DNA of 64,000 nt from Paenibacillus elgii NBRC 100335. GTDB taxonomy: Bacteria; Bacillota; Bacilli; Paenibacillales; NBRC-103111. The position numbers and the translations under genes are program-made. The notes under the pieces are model-generated. The model saw nothing but the letters and a program-made list of their open reading frames with translations. It made no database searches and was not told the origin of the DNA. The stretch covers positions 62,001 through 126,000 of the forward strand of contig NZ_BIMB01000012.1 in assembly GCF_004000865.1 (NCBI RefSeq), in the 5' to 3' direction. Shown here piece after piece: positions 8,205-16,949 of the stretch; position 1 is the stretch's first letter; each line of letters opens with the position of its first letter.

Positions 8205-8238
8205 ACGGCCGGGACGAATGCGCCCGGACCGTTTTTTT
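8205..8238 (+). terminator. Terminator after the Gfo/Idh/MocA gene
   Basis: A GC-rich stem (about 8205-8214 with 8222-8231, one bulged base) is followed by seven T, and a second T tract lies at 8241-8246. The reverse-strand nuclease remnant ends inside this region. Confidence 0.7.
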
Positions 8239-8244
8239 CGTTTT

Positions 8245-8462
8245 TTATTTATTGTTGGCCCACAGCCCTTTTTTCTTGCTGCGCGCTTCCCGCTCCAGCT
8301 TGATGAAGCAGTCCTGGAACATCACGTTAGGCGGTACGGTCATCGTATTGGCGTAGCCTTCAATGCCGGGTATTGCTTCAAGATTTCCTTGGCGAAGGCA
8401 TCGCCGTCCGTCCCCGATTTCGAGCAGGCCGCAAGCAGCACGATCGCCAAAATAAACAGCAT
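8245..8462 (-). pseudogene. Remnant of a lipoprotein thermonuclease (SNase-like), core deleted and frame broken
   Basis: Two reading frames on the reverse strand fit one ancestral gene. From the ATG at 8462, one frame gives a lipoprotein signal (hydrophobic LFILAIVLLAAC with a lipobox Cys, then SKSGTDGD) and stops at 8340. The overlapping frame that ends at 8245 gives GYANTMTVPPNVMFQDCF followed by KLEREARSKKKGLW. That is the characteristic C-terminal end of staphylococcal-nuclease-like proteins. The roughly 100-residue catalytic core between them is missing, so this is a deletion as well as a frameshift. A short functional lipoprotein from the first frame is possible but less likely. Confidence 0.65.
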
Positions 8463-8663
8463 TGCTATCGGTTTTCTCCCCAGGCCCCCATGACTCCATG
8501 CTCCTCTCTCATTTCTCCAATTACAAAAAAGCACGTCGTCTATTGTAGAGCTTCCCGCTCCTTGCTGCAAATGGGGCAGCGGCCGGGATTGTCTGACAGA
8601 TGTTTAAATCTAGCTTGCAACCCTCATACTAAAACTGACAGCTACAAGTGGAGGGATCGGGAT

Positions 8664-10358
8664 ATGACATTTCATAAAGACCGCCCGTTGATCGTGCAAA
8701 CCGACTTTTGCGTGCTGCTCGAAGTGCGGCACCCGGCTTTCGAAGAAGCGCGGACCGGACTTGCCAAGTTTGCGGATCTCGTCAAATCGCCGGAAAACAT
8801 CCATACATACCGCATGTCGTCGCTTTCTCTCTGGAATGCCGCAGCTGCCGGACTGACTTCCGAAGAGATTGTCGGCTTCTTGGACCGTCATGCGAAATTC
8901 GGCGTTCCGACCGGCGTAAAACAAGATATCCGGCGCTTCGTCGAGCGGTACGGGCTGGTTCGGATGGAAAGGCTGGGCGACGATTTGCTTCTCATTTCGG
9001 AAGACGTGGAAGCGATCAAGGAAATGGTTTCTTTCCGTTCCTTACGGTCGTACGGGCTGTGTCAGGTCGATTCGCAAACGCTTCGTTTTTCGGCGCGGTA
9101 TCGGGGGCTTCTCAAACAGGAACTCGTTAAGCTCGGCTTTCCGGTCGAAGATCTGGCAGGCTATAGCCGGGGCGAATCGCTTCCTATCCGGCTTCGGACG
9201 GAAGAGGCCGGGGGGCAGGCGTTCGAACTGCGGGAATATCAGCGGTCTGCGGTCGATTCCTTTTATCGGGAAGGGAGCCTGCATGGAGGCAGCGGCGTGC
9301 TGGTCCTGCCCTGCGGCGCCGGGAAAACGGTGATCGGCATCGCCGCGATGGGAAAGCTAAACTGCGCGACGCTGATTTTAACCTCAAACAGCACTTCGGT
9401 TCGGCAGTGGAAGAGGGAAATATTGGATAAAACGGACGTTACGGAAGATTTGGTCGGCGAATACACGGGAATGCAGAAAGAAGTGCGCCCGATTACGGTG
9501 GCCACGTATCAAATCTTGACGTACCGTAAATCGAAGGACGACCCGTTCGTCCATATGGACCTGTTTAATAAACGCGACTGGGGCTTGATCGTCTACGATG
9601 AGGTGCATTTGCTTCCGGCTCCGGTGTTCCGGGTTACGGCCGACATTCAGGCGACGCGCCGGCTTGGTTTGACGGCGACGCTGATCCGCGAGGACGGCCG
9701 GGAAGAGGATGTGTTCTCGCTCGTCGGGCCCAAGCGCTATGAGATGCCGTGGAAGGAGCTGGAGATGCAAGGCTGGATTGCCTCGGTTGAGTGCGTCGAG
9801 ATCCGGGTTCCGATGGCGGACAAAGAAAAGGAAGCTTACCTCGCCGCGGCGCCAAGACATAAAATGCGGGAAGCCAGTGTCAACCCGGGCAAGCTGAAGG
9901 TTGTCCGCGAGCTGCTGAGCAAACATGACGGGGAGCAAATTTTAATTATCGGCCAATATTTGGAGCAGCTTCATCAGCTTGCGGAAGCTACAAAGCTTCC
10001 GATGATAAGCGGCGAAATGCCTTATGAGGAGCGGGAAGCGTTGTACTCCGGCTTTCGCAGCGGGACGGTTCCGGCGCTGATCGTATCCAAGGTAGCCAAC
10101 TTTGCGGTCGATCTGCCCGATGCGACAGTAGCGATCCAAATCTCGGGAAGCTTCGGTTCGAGGCAGGAGGAGGCGCAGCGGCTCGGACGGATATTGCGGC
10201 CCAAGGCGGGCACGAACCGGGCGGTTTTCTACACGCTCGTCAGCGAGGATACGAAAGAGCAGGAGTTCGCGCTGAACCGGCAGCTGTTCTTGATCGAGCA
10301 GGGCTACCGCTACCGGATCGAATGGACGGACGAATCGAAGGAGGCGGTCTCGATATGA
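8664..10358 (+). CDS. Bacterial XPB/Ssl2-type SF2 DNA helicase
   Basis: 564 residues. Helicase motifs are PCGAGKT (216-222), DEVH (312-315), GLTATLIRED (335-344, including the RED motif typical of XPB) and QRLGRILRP (505-513). Residues 8-125 form an N-terminal Helicase_C_3-like domain. XPB proteins translocate on duplex DNA in repair; the bacterial branch unwinds DNA in vitro, but its pathway is unclear. The ATG at 8664 follows GTGGAGGGA; the frame is open 97 codons upstream without a start signal. It overlaps the next gene by ATGA, so the two proteins are probably made together. Confidence 0.9.
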   Translation: MTFHKDRPLIVQTDFCVLLEVRHPAFEEARTGLAKFADLVKSPENIHTYRMSSLSLWNAAAAGLTSEEIVGFLDRHAKFGVPTGVKQDIRRFVERYGLVRMERLGDDLLLISEDVEAIKEMVSFRSLRSYGLCQVDSQTLRFSARYRGLLKQELVKLGFPVEDLAGYSRGESLPIRLRTEEAGGQAFELREYQRSAVDSFYREGSLHGGSGVLVLPCGAGKTVIGIAAMGKLNCATLILTSNSTSVRQWKREILDKTDVTEDLVGEYTGMQKEVRPITVATYQILTYRKSKDDPFVHMDLFNKRDWGLIVYDEVHLLPAPVFRVTADIQATRRLGLTATLIREDGREEDVFSLVGPKRYEMPWKELEMQGWIASVECVEIRVPMADKEKEAYLAAAPRHKMREASVNPGKLKVVRELLSKHDGEQILIIGQYLEQLHQLAEATKLPMISGEMPYEEREALYSGFRSGTVPALIVSKVANFAVDLPDATVAIQISGSFGSRQEEAQRLGRILRPKAGTNRAVFYTLVSEDTKEQEFALNRQLFLIEQGYRYRIEWTDESKEAVSI

Positions 10359-12406
10359 ATTATGCGCAATTGCTGACGCGGATGCCCCGCGAGCTGAAGA
10401 GCCGGTTGGAAGCGGAAACGGTCTATGCGCCGTGGCTGGGCCAAGGAGCTTCGCTCGGTCGACTATGGACTGATCCCGTCGTGATGGAGACCGTCTGCAA
10501 CCGGCTGAGCCGTTCCGAGCGTACGGTGCTTGAGGCGATTGTGCGGCGGATCGGCTGCGAGCCGTTTGACGATGCGGAATTGGAGCGGGCGGCAGCCGGT
10601 CCCTTATCAGGGGCCGAGGTGAAAATGGGCCTGGCCGGATTACTGCGCAAAGGCATCGTATTTTCGTTTCTCAAAACATGGGGGGAGCATCTATATTTAA
10701 TGCCGGAGGACGGATTTGCCTGCTGGCAAACCATTCTGTTTCCCGACTTGCCCTCCGGGCTCGGCGATGCGCCGGGAAGCGGAGGATTGAGCTCGATGCC
10801 TGCTTTTCCCGGCGAACCGAATTTGGCGCGCGATCTGTTTTATTCGCTGGTGTTTGCCGCGGAACAGGGGCTTAAGCTGACCAAAAACGGAACTTTGCAC
10901 AAAAAGCAGCTTCAGAAGTTGTCCGAGCGGGTGCGGCTCGGGGAAGAGGCGCTTGAACCGCTTTCGCTGAAATATGCGTATGCCGATACGTATTCCCCGA
11001 AGATTGCGTTGGTGCTGGATATGCTTTTGCGGCTACAGCTTGTCGTTTCGGAAGACGAAGAGTTGAAGCTGGGCGTCGAAGCGGTAGACGTTTTTCTGGA
11101 TCAGCCGCTGGCTGTGCAGATGCGCCGTTTGTACGGGCTGTGGAAAACGCTGGCGCTTCCTGCCGCTGCATGGCTGCAGCACGCCGTCTTCCTTCTGGAG
11201 CGCGTAGATGGTGGGACATGGATAACGGCGGAGCAATTGCTGGAGCGGTTGGAGGCGTTCAGTCTACTGCCGAGGGCGATAGAGAGCGAGGAAAGATCCG
11301 AGCGAAACCGGTATTTGCTCGGGCTGTGGCTGGAGCCACTTGCTGCGCTGGGATTTCTGGAACGAAGCTTCGATCCGATCGGCGGGCCGGGTGCCTACCG
11401 GTGGACGTTTCCGCTCGTTTTGCGGGGCGAGCTGGCCGGGGAGGACGAAGCGGAAGACGGCGGCTTTATGGTTCAGCCCGACTTTGATATCCTGGTGCCT
11501 CCGGATGTCGCGGGCAAAGTGCGCTGGGAGCTTAGTTGTCTCGCCGATCTGGCGGCGCGGGATCAGGTAAGCGTCTATAAATTGTCGAAGGAAAGCGTCA
11601 AGCGGGCTCTGGAAAATGGCCGTACGGCTGCGGAAATATGCGATTTTCTGGAACGTCATGCGCTCTACGGCGTGCCGGATCATATCCGGTTAAGCATTGG
11701 GCAGTGGGCGAAGCCGTACGGCAAAACCGTCTTTACCCAAGTGCTGCTGCTTCGCTGCGCCGATGATGAAACCGCCCGAACGGTAGCCAAGCTGCCTGCC
11801 GCTTCCCCGTACGTGAAGGAAATGCTGAATGAGCGGAATTTTCTTATTGCGGCCGCAGATGCGAAGCCGCTTGCGGTTGCTTTGGAAAAAGCGGGCTTTA
11901 TGCCCGGGCTGCCCGTTATCCCGGCGGCGCACGCAGAAACGGATAAGGAAACGAACTCAAGCCGCTTCCCGAAGCTGTCTGCCGACCAGACCGCATCCGG
12001 AAAGAAGCTGCTTTCCGTCGAGCCGTTGGACAAAGGGCTGATTTACTCGAGAAATTCCGTCGGCTTTCTCAGACTGCAGGCACGGCTCCCGGAAGCCTCC
12101 GACGTGTATCCTTCCTTGCAGGATATTCCATCGACATGGCTTCGGGATTATCGGAACTATCATTTATCGACGCGCAAAGAAATCGTCGAAAAGGCGATTG
12201 AAATGCGTTCGGTGCTGCAAATCCGAAAAAATGGCACCGATTTTCGCATCGTTCCCCGCAAAGTCCAGGAAACGCGGGGAACCTGGTGCATGACCGGACT
12301 CGGTCTGTCTGGGGGCGCGCAGGACGAAACGTCGGAGGTGCGATGGCTGGCGGAGGAGTGGCAGGAAATGAGGCTGATTCTTCCCGGGATCAACGATAAA
12401 TATTAA
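10355..12406 (+). CDS. Helicase-associated protein coupled to XPB, with a copy of the helicase N-terminal domain
   Basis: 683 residues, no helicase motifs, no signal peptide. Residues about 370-515 align by eye with residues 9-125 of the upstream XPB. Shared landmarks are FMVQPDFDIL against LIVQTDFCVL, then EICDFLERHALYGVP against EIVGFLDRHAKFGVP. The rest looks helical with winged-helix-like stretches (50-110, 160-250). It matches proteins annotated as helicase-associated domain proteins in Bacillales and actinobacteria; archaeal XPB has a different partner, the nuclease Bax1. The start overlaps the XPB stop (ATGA). No nuclease motif was seen. Role as a loader or partner is inference. Confidence 0.75.
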   Translation: MNYAQLLTRMPRELKSRLEAETVYAPWLGQGASLGRLWTDPVVMETVCNRLSRSERTVLEAIVRRIGCEPFDDAELERAAAGPLSGAEVKMGLAGLLRKGIVFSFLKTWGEHLYLMPEDGFACWQTILFPDLPSGLGDAPGSGGLSSMPAFPGEPNLARDLFYSLVFAAEQGLKLTKNGTLHKKQLQKLSERVRLGEEALEPLSLKYAYADTYSPKIALVLDMLLRLQLVVSEDEELKLGVEAVDVFLDQPLAVQMRRLYGLWKTLALPAAAWLQHAVFLLERVDGGTWITAEQLLERLEAFSLLPRAIESEERSERNRYLLGLWLEPLAALGFLERSFDPIGGPGAYRWTFPLVLRGELAGEDEAEDGGFMVQPDFDILVPPDVAGKVRWELSCLADLAARDQVSVYKLSKESVKRALENGRTAAEICDFLERHALYGVPDHIRLSIGQWAKPYGKTVFTQVLLLRCADDETARTVAKLPAASPYVKEMLNERNFLIAAADAKPLAVALEKAGFMPGLPVIPAAHAETDKETNSSRFPKLSADQTASGKKLLSVEPLDKGLIYSRNSVGFLRLQARLPEASDVYPSLQDIPSTWLRDYRNYHLSTRKEIVEKAIEMRSVLQIRKNGTDFRIVPRKVQETRGTWCMTGLGLSGGAQDETSEVRWLAEEWQEMRLILPGINDKY

Positions 12407-12495
12407 TTCAGCACGGCCGTCCTCAAGTATGGTATGATAAACATGTCTGACATGGTCCGACGAATCATATCCGAATGAAAGGACGGTGTTGCTGC

Positions 12496-12942
12496 ATGGC
12501 GGTAACGGAGACGCATACGCTCGACATGTCTGCCATACTGCTTGGGTCATATGATCTGGCTGACCGCATCAAGTTCTCCGCAGAAACGGCGGATTATTTA
12601 TATTGGAAACAGCGCAAGGATACCGACGAGGAAGTTCGACAGTTGGTGAGGGAGTTTCTCAAAGCCAAGGAATTGTTCGAGGAGTGCGAACGCTTCGGGC
12701 ATTTTCATCCGAATTATCATGAGGCGCTTGACCGGGTCAAGGCGGTTCAGGATCGGCTTGATGCCGTAGAATCCGTCCGGCGCTTCAAGGAAGCAGAGAA
12801 ACGGTTGGACGACCTGCTGCACGACGTATCGGAGATCATCGCGCGTTCCGTATCGGATACGATCAAAGTGCCTTCGAACGATCCGCTTGCGGCCGGAGGA
12901 GGATGCTCTTCCGGAGGAAGCTGCAGCGGCAAGTGCGGTTAA
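12496..12942 (+). CDS. ylbF: YlbF family regulator (RicF), RNase Y specificity factor
   Basis: 148 residues, mostly helical, with the YlbF/YmcA pattern: ADYLYWKQRKDTDEEVRQLVREFLKAKELFEECERFG, then a helix ending in RRFKEAEKRLDDLLHDVSEIIARS. The tail GGGCSSGGSCSGKCG holds three Cys. In B. subtilis RicA-RicF-RicT carry 4Fe-4S clusters and steer RNase Y processing in competence and sporulation, and Cys-rich tails fit this. I chose ATG 12496; the upstream in-frame ATG at 12475 lacks a ribosome site. ylbG follows in B. subtilis but here is separated by a reverse asparaginase gene. Confidence 0.88.
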   Translation: MAVTETHTLDMSAILLGSYDLADRIKFSAETADYLYWKQRKDTDEEVRQLVREFLKAKELFEECERFGHFHPNYHEALDRVKAVQDRLDAVESVRRFKEAEKRLDDLLHDVSEIIARSVSDTIKVPSNDPLAAGGGCSSGGSCSGKCG

Positions 12943-12944
12943 CA

Positions 12945-12977
12945 AGAAATAAAATGGGCCCGGGGCTATCCCGGGCC
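12945..12977 (-). terminator. Terminator of the asparaginase gene
   Basis: Reading the reverse strand, an 8-bp GC stem (12957-12964 with 12970-12977) is followed by ATTTTATTTCTT. It is convergent with ylbF. Confidence 0.6.
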
Positions 12978-12983
12978 TGTGCT

Positions 12984-14003
12984 TTAGGCGTGATGAAGAC
13001 GGAAGACCGGCCGGACGATGCCGACCTGATCGCCGCGGCGGTTGTTCACCGCCGGCTGGTGGAAGCCGGCAAGCTGCGCTGCCTCCTCAGCGTTTAGCAA
13101 ACCGAGCTGGAGCAGCGTTTCGGCTGCAGCGGGATAGATCGCGCGCCCGGCGCCGTCTTCGATTTTGACGGCAATGCCGATGCCCTGCTCCGGCATGGTG
13201 GCCGCATATAAGCCCTCGGCTCCCATTTTGCCGATGATGCGGCCTTGCGTCAGTTCGGCAAGTCGGGTATCGAATCTGTCACTGCCGGCTACATAGAACG
13301 GTGCTTGCCGAATCGCTTCAATGATCGTCCGGCAAGCCTTCGCCCGCTCCGGAGACAGGCCGTCCGGCCGCCCGAGCCGTGCGTAAGCGAAGGCGAGCGA
13401 GGCCAGCGGGACGGCGAATACGGGGACGCCGCAGCCGTCGGTTCCAAGCGTGATGCTTTCCGGTGGAACCCCGCACATTTCGGCGACCGTCCGGAGCATT
13501 TTTTGCTGGACAGGATGCCCGGGTGCGATATACTGTTGTATAGGAACATTCATGAGCTTGGCAAGCGCTAGCATACCGGCATGCTTACCGGAGCAGTTGT
13601 TATGAAGCTGTCCGGATTCGCGCCGCTCCCGCTTTAACGCATCGGCCGCGGGTTTATACATCGGTTCCTGCGGGCCGCAGGCTAGAGCGCTTTCATCCAG
13701 TCCCAGCTTTCGTAAAATCTCCAGAGCGGTTGCTGCATGCTCCGGTTCCCCTCCGTGCGAGGCGCAAAGCAGCGCTGTCTCCGATGGCGTCAACCCGAAC
13801 CGTTCGCTTCCGCCGGCTTCTAACAGCGGGATGACTTGCAGCAGTTTGGCTGTCGAGCGGGTAAACGTGTAAAATTCCGGATTCCCGGCGTACGCCAGCA
13901 GTTTCCGCTCGTGATCCACAACGGCGATATGGCCGCGGTGTACGCTTTCGGTCATTGATCCGCGGGAGATTTCGACTAACAATTCGTTTTCCGGTGCACC
14001 CAT
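12984..14003 (-). CDS. L-asparaginase II family (AnsA-like, PF06089 type)
   Basis: 339 residues. Family landmarks include the N-terminal VEISRGSMTESVHRGH, FTRSTAKLLQ with the catalytic-type Ser-Thr-Lys cluster, LLCASHGGEPEH, the GQLHNNCSGKHAGML block and TLGTDGCGVPVF. This class is unrelated to the AnsA/AnsB asparaginases of E. coli and resembles the Rhizobium etli enzyme and plant-pathogen proteins. It hydrolyses asparagine to aspartate and ammonia in the cytoplasm. The gene is inserted in reverse between ylbF and ylbG, which are normally neighbours. Confidence 0.88.
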   Translation of the reverse strand: MGAPENELLVEISRGSMTESVHRGHIAVVDHERKLLAYAGNPEFYTFTRSTAKLLQVIPLLEAGGSERFGLTPSETALLCASHGGEPEHAATALEILRKLGLDESALACGPQEPMYKPAADALKRERRESGQLHNNCSGKHAGMLALAKLMNVPIQQYIAPGHPVQQKMLRTVAEMCGVPPESITLGTDGCGVPVFAVPLASLAFAYARLGRPDGLSPERAKACRTIIEAIRQAPFYVAGSDRFDTRLAELTQGRIIGKMGAEGLYAATMPEQGIGIAVKIEDGAGRAIYPAAAETLLQLGLLNAEEAAQLAGFHQPAVNNRRGDQVGIVRPVFRLHHA

Positions 14004-14056
14004 CGTTCATCGGTCCTTTCCTAATCCTATAGCAAACAGAAAGAAGGTCATTGTCC

Positions 14057-14323
14057 ATGTTTACCGAGCGAAGCGGCATTATTGTCTGGGTAAGCGATTT
14101 GAAATCGGCCGGCAAGCATTTGGAGAAATATGGGAATGTCCATTTTATTTCCAAAAGACTGCACTATGCCGCGATGTACGTTTATTCCAGCCGTTTGGAC
14201 GAAACGATGAAGCAGCTTCAGAAGCTGCCGTTTGTAAAAAAGGTGGAACGCTCGTATCGAAACGAGATCAAAACCGAGTATAACAGTAACGTTCCGGATA
14301 AGACAAGATTCTATTCCCTGTAA
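14057..14323 (+). CDS. ylbG: YlbG family protein (UPF0298, DUF2129)
   Basis: 88 residues with the family pattern RSGIIVWVSDLKSAGKHLEKYGNVHFIS, RLHYAAMYV and a C-terminal FVKKVERSYR. ATG 14057 has AAGAAGG at a good distance; TTG at 14051 is too close to it. No function is established; in B. subtilis it sits between ylbF and rsmD. A strong terminator follows. Confidence 0.88.
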   Translation: MFTERSGIIVWVSDLKSAGKHLEKYGNVHFISKRLHYAAMYVYSSRLDETMKQLQKLPFVKKVERSYRNEIKTEYNSNVPDKTRFYSL

Positions 14324-14360
14324 TTTCGGAGCGAATACACGATCATAGCTTACGATAAGA

Positions 14361-14394
14361 AAGGAGCTTCTGTGCGCAGAAGCTTCTTTTTTTT
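14361..14394 (+). terminator. Terminator after ylbG
   Basis: A 12-bp stem (14361-14372 with 14377-14388, one wobble) with a 4-base loop is followed by eight T. The rest of the gap up to 14542 is AT-rich with no gene seen. Confidence 0.85.
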
Positions 14395-14542
14395 GGCATG
14401 CGTACCTTAGACAAGCAGCGAGTTCTGACTTAGGTTTCTAAAGTTTTTTTAATTTGATTCTCGAGTTGGAATAAGGCAAAATAATAGGTAGCTTTAGGTG
14501 TACATAGGGTAACGGAACTATTTTTGTAGGAAAGGGGTTGGG

Positions 14543-14986
14543 GTGTTGAACGGAGGGAAAGTCGACGGCCGGGAACGAAAAAACGTATCGCGCGACGGGC
14601 TGCTTAGAGGCAAGCCGATTGCGGATATCGTCGTCACCCATCACGCTCGCAGCCGATGGGTCGATCGGGTGGAAACGGAGAAGACAGGCTTTCACGACAT
14701 TACGGCTTTTTTATGGAGCAAGCTGAAGTCGAACTCGATCCAACCCTACTACAAAAACGAGCAGGATGTTTACCTGATCGATGAGGATTTGGTCATGGTC
14801 GCCGAATTTGTCAAGATGGACACATCGGAATCGGCGGAGGAACCGGAGGCGTACAAAATGATCGTCGTCACGTTCCTCGGGAGGATGTCAGAGACGATGG
14901 AGCTGCGGGATTTGCGCTCCTATTATTCATGGCTTCGCCATTCGCGGCGCATGACGCTGATCAAGAACAGCCGTAAGCGGAGATAA
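14543..14986 (+). CDS. Hypothetical protein, 147 residues
   Basis: Not recognised. The start is GTG 14543 or TTG 14546 behind AAAGGGG. The protein is basic at both ends. The core reads VVTHHARSRWVDRVE, a helix, then YLIDEDLVMVAEFV, and KMIVVTFLGRMSE, an arrangement of helix plus antiparallel strands loosely like RelE/DUF4258-type folds. No antitoxin-like partner is adjacent, so a toxin role is not supported. The C-terminus (WLRHSRRMTLIKNSRKRR) is strongly positive. A terminator 14 bp after the stop marks it as monocistronic. Confidence 0.6.
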   Translation: MLNGGKVDGRERKNVSRDGLLRGKPIADIVVTHHARSRWVDRVETEKTGFHDITAFLWSKLKSNSIQPYYKNEQDVYLIDEDLVMVAEFVKMDTSESAEEPEAYKMIVVTFLGRMSETMELRDLRSYYSWLRHSRRMTLIKNSRKRR

Positions 14987-14999
14987 GCTGCAAAGATTC

Positions 15000-15028
15000 A
15001 AGCATGCCGGGAGTCGGCATGCTTTTTT
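15000..15028 (+). terminator. Terminator after the 147-residue hypothetical gene
   Basis: A perfect 10-bp stem (15000-15009 with 15015-15024) is followed by a T run to 15028. Confidence 0.85.
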
Positions 15029-15109
15029 AGCGCTTTCCCGCCCACAAGAAAACCAACCGCTGATCCGCGGTCGCGCATCCTAGAATTAGCTTCGATAAAG
15101 GTTTTCTTA

Positions 15110-15115
15110 TATAAT
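15110..15115 (+). promoter_or_regulatory. -10 element of the LysR-type regulator gene
   Basis: TATAAT at 15110-15115, 30 bp before the ATG. The -35 region (about TTAGCT, 15086-15091) is poor, consistent with a regulated promoter. Confidence 0.45.
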
Positions 15116-15144
15116 GAGGCTACAACGCTTGCGGAGGAGTCGTT

Positions 15145-16056
15145 ATGGCGCTTAACTTTCACCAGCTTCATATTTTTCATACCGTTGCGGAGAAGGGGAG
15201 CTTCTCCTATGCCGCGCAGGCGCTGCATATGACACAGCCGGCGGTGACGATGCAGGTGCAGTCGCTTGAGGACTATTTCGGGACGAAGCTGTTCGTACGG
15301 TCGACCAAGCGGGTCGAGCTGACCGAAGCCGGCCGGACGCTGCTGCCGTTTGCGTCCCGCAGCATTGAGCTGATGAGGGAAACGGACATCCGAATGTCCA
15401 AATTCACGCATATGCTGGAAGGCCGACTGCATCTGGGCGCGAGCTTAACGGTGGGGGAATACGTGTTGCCCCGGCTGCTCGGACCGTTCGGACAAGAATA
15501 TCCGAACATCTCCGTCAGCATGAAGGTCATCAATACGAAGCAAATTTTGGAGGAAGTGCTGAGTCATCAGTTGACCTTCGGCTTGGTGGAGGCCGATGTG
15601 CATCATCCGGACGTGCATACGGAAGCCGTATTGAACGACGAATTGAAGCTGATCGTGCCAAGGCGTCATCCGCTTGCCGAACGTGAGCAGATCGGTCTGG
15701 AGGAGCTTGCAAAGTATCCGTTTATTTTGCGGGAGCAGGGCTCGGGAACGCGCAAGGTGATGGAGGAGGAGCTGGCCCGGGCCGGCTGCGATGTGTCCGC
15801 CCTGAAAATCGTGATGGAGCTCGGTAGTACGGGGGCGGTAAAATCGGCCGTGGAGGCGGGACTCGGCATTTCGATCGTGTCGCAATCCTCCGTCAAGCAT
15901 GAAGCTGCACTTGGTGTCTTGCAGGTGAAGAACGTCGAAGGGGTTTCCTTCGCCCGCAGCTTTCATGCCATTTACTTAAACTCTACGCTGCTTCCCATCT
16001 CGGCCGTGACCTTCATGACCTTTTTGCGGGAGCGCGATTTAAGCCAGTGGCTATAA
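15145..16056 (+). CDS. LysR-type transcriptional regulator
   Basis: 303 residues. The N-terminal winged helix-turn-helix is classic (FHQLHIFHTVAEKGSFSYAAQALHMTQPAVTMQVQSLE, residues 4-41), followed by a linker helix and a periplasmic-binding-like effector domain with the usual LHLGASLTVGEYVLP start and AVKSAVEAGLGISIVS motif. The effector domain resembles the CysL/YwfK branch, but the ligand is not certain. GGAGGAG precedes the ATG. The gene downstream is a PHP phosphoesterase on the same strand (44 bp later), and no divergent target gene is present. Confidence 0.9.
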   Translation: MALNFHQLHIFHTVAEKGSFSYAAQALHMTQPAVTMQVQSLEDYFGTKLFVRSTKRVELTEAGRTLLPFASRSIELMRETDIRMSKFTHMLEGRLHLGASLTVGEYVLPRLLGPFGQEYPNISVSMKVINTKQILEEVLSHQLTFGLVEADVHHPDVHTEAVLNDELKLIVPRRHPLAEREQIGLEELAKYPFILREQGSGTRKVMEEELARAGCDVSALKIVMELGSTGAVKSAVEAGLGISIVSQSSVKHEAALGVLQVKNVEGVSFARSFHAIYLNSTLLPISAVTFMTFLRERDLSQWL

Positions 16057-16100
16057 CAGCAGACTTTGGTTTGGAGAAAAAAAGGAGGTCTGTAGGTTCT

Positions 16101-16949
16101 ATGGCATTCGCAGATTTGCATACGCATACGCTGGCCTCGGATGGTACGAGGCCGCCTGCCGACAATGTCCGGCTGGCCGCAGAAGCGGGACTCGCAGCGG
16201 TAGCGATAACTGATCATGATTCGGTTGGCGGACTCCGGGAGGCGATGGAAGCGGGCTTGAAGTACGGCATCGCTGTCGTGCCGGGCGTGGAGATCAGCAC
16301 CGTCCATGCCGGACAGGACATTCATGTGCTCGGCTATTGGATCGACGATACGGACCCCCAATTTCTGTCGAGGCTTGCAGAGCTGAGAGAAGTGCGCAAC
16401 CGGCGCAACGAGATGATCGTGAACAAGCTTCAGGAGCTGGGACTGTCCGTTACGATGGACGACGTGCTCGAATCGCTGCGGACCTCGAAAAAAGCGGGCG
16501 ACACTGTAGGCCGTCCGCATATCGCCGATGCCTTGGTGCGCAAAGGGTATGTAAGCTCGATGGCCGAAGCGTTCGACCGTTATTTGGCCAAAGGGGCGGC
16601 AGCCTATGTGAACCCGCCTCGCATCACGCCGCAGCAGGCGGTGGAGTGGATTTTGGAGGCCGGCGGAGCTCCGGTGCTGGCGCATCCTGGGCTGTACGGG
16701 CAGGACGAACTGATCCCGCTGCTTGCGGAAGTCGGGCTCGTCGGTGTGGAGGCATTTCATTCCGACCATACACCGGAGCAGGAAGCGCACTATGAAGTGT
16801 TGGCCGCCGCGCACGGCTTGTTAGTAACCGCGGGATCTGATTACCATGGCGAACGGGGCGGCGTCGTGTTTCATGCGCCGATCGGGGCGCGCCGCGTCGA
16901 TGCGGACGTCGTAGACCGGCTATTCGAACGGAGGGGGATGCGGTCATGA
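16101..16949 (+). CDS. PHP-domain phosphoesterase (YciV/RNase AM-like, nucleoside 3',5'-bisphosphate phosphatase type)
   Basis: 282 residues. PHP metal motifs are present in order: DLHTHT (5-10), TDHDS, PGVEIS, the insert domain around residues 90-170, LAHPGLYG, and the C-terminal GSDYHG. Homologues remove 3' phosphates from pAp-type molecules or trim RNA 5' ends with Mn2+. ATG 16101 follows AAAGGAGGT. The stop overlaps the galU start (ATGA), suggesting coupled translation. Confidence 0.85.
   Translation: MAFADLHTHTLASDGTRPPADNVRLAAEAGLAAVAITDHDSVGGLREAMEAGLKYGIAVVPGVEISTVHAGQDIHVLGYWIDDTDPQFLSRLAELREVRNRRNEMIVNKLQELGLSVTMDDVLESLRTSKKAGDTVGRPHIADALVRKGYVSSMAEAFDRYLAKGAAAYVNPPRITPQQAVEWILEAGGAPVLAHPGLYGQDELIPLLAEVGLVGVEAFHSDHTPEQEAHYEVLAAAHGLLVTAGSDYHGERGGVVFHAPIGARRVDADVVDRLFERRGMRS

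Noticed and set aside
14543..14986. RelE/BrnT-like toxin
   Set aside because: Only a loose fold resemblance; no antitoxin gene and no paired organisation.
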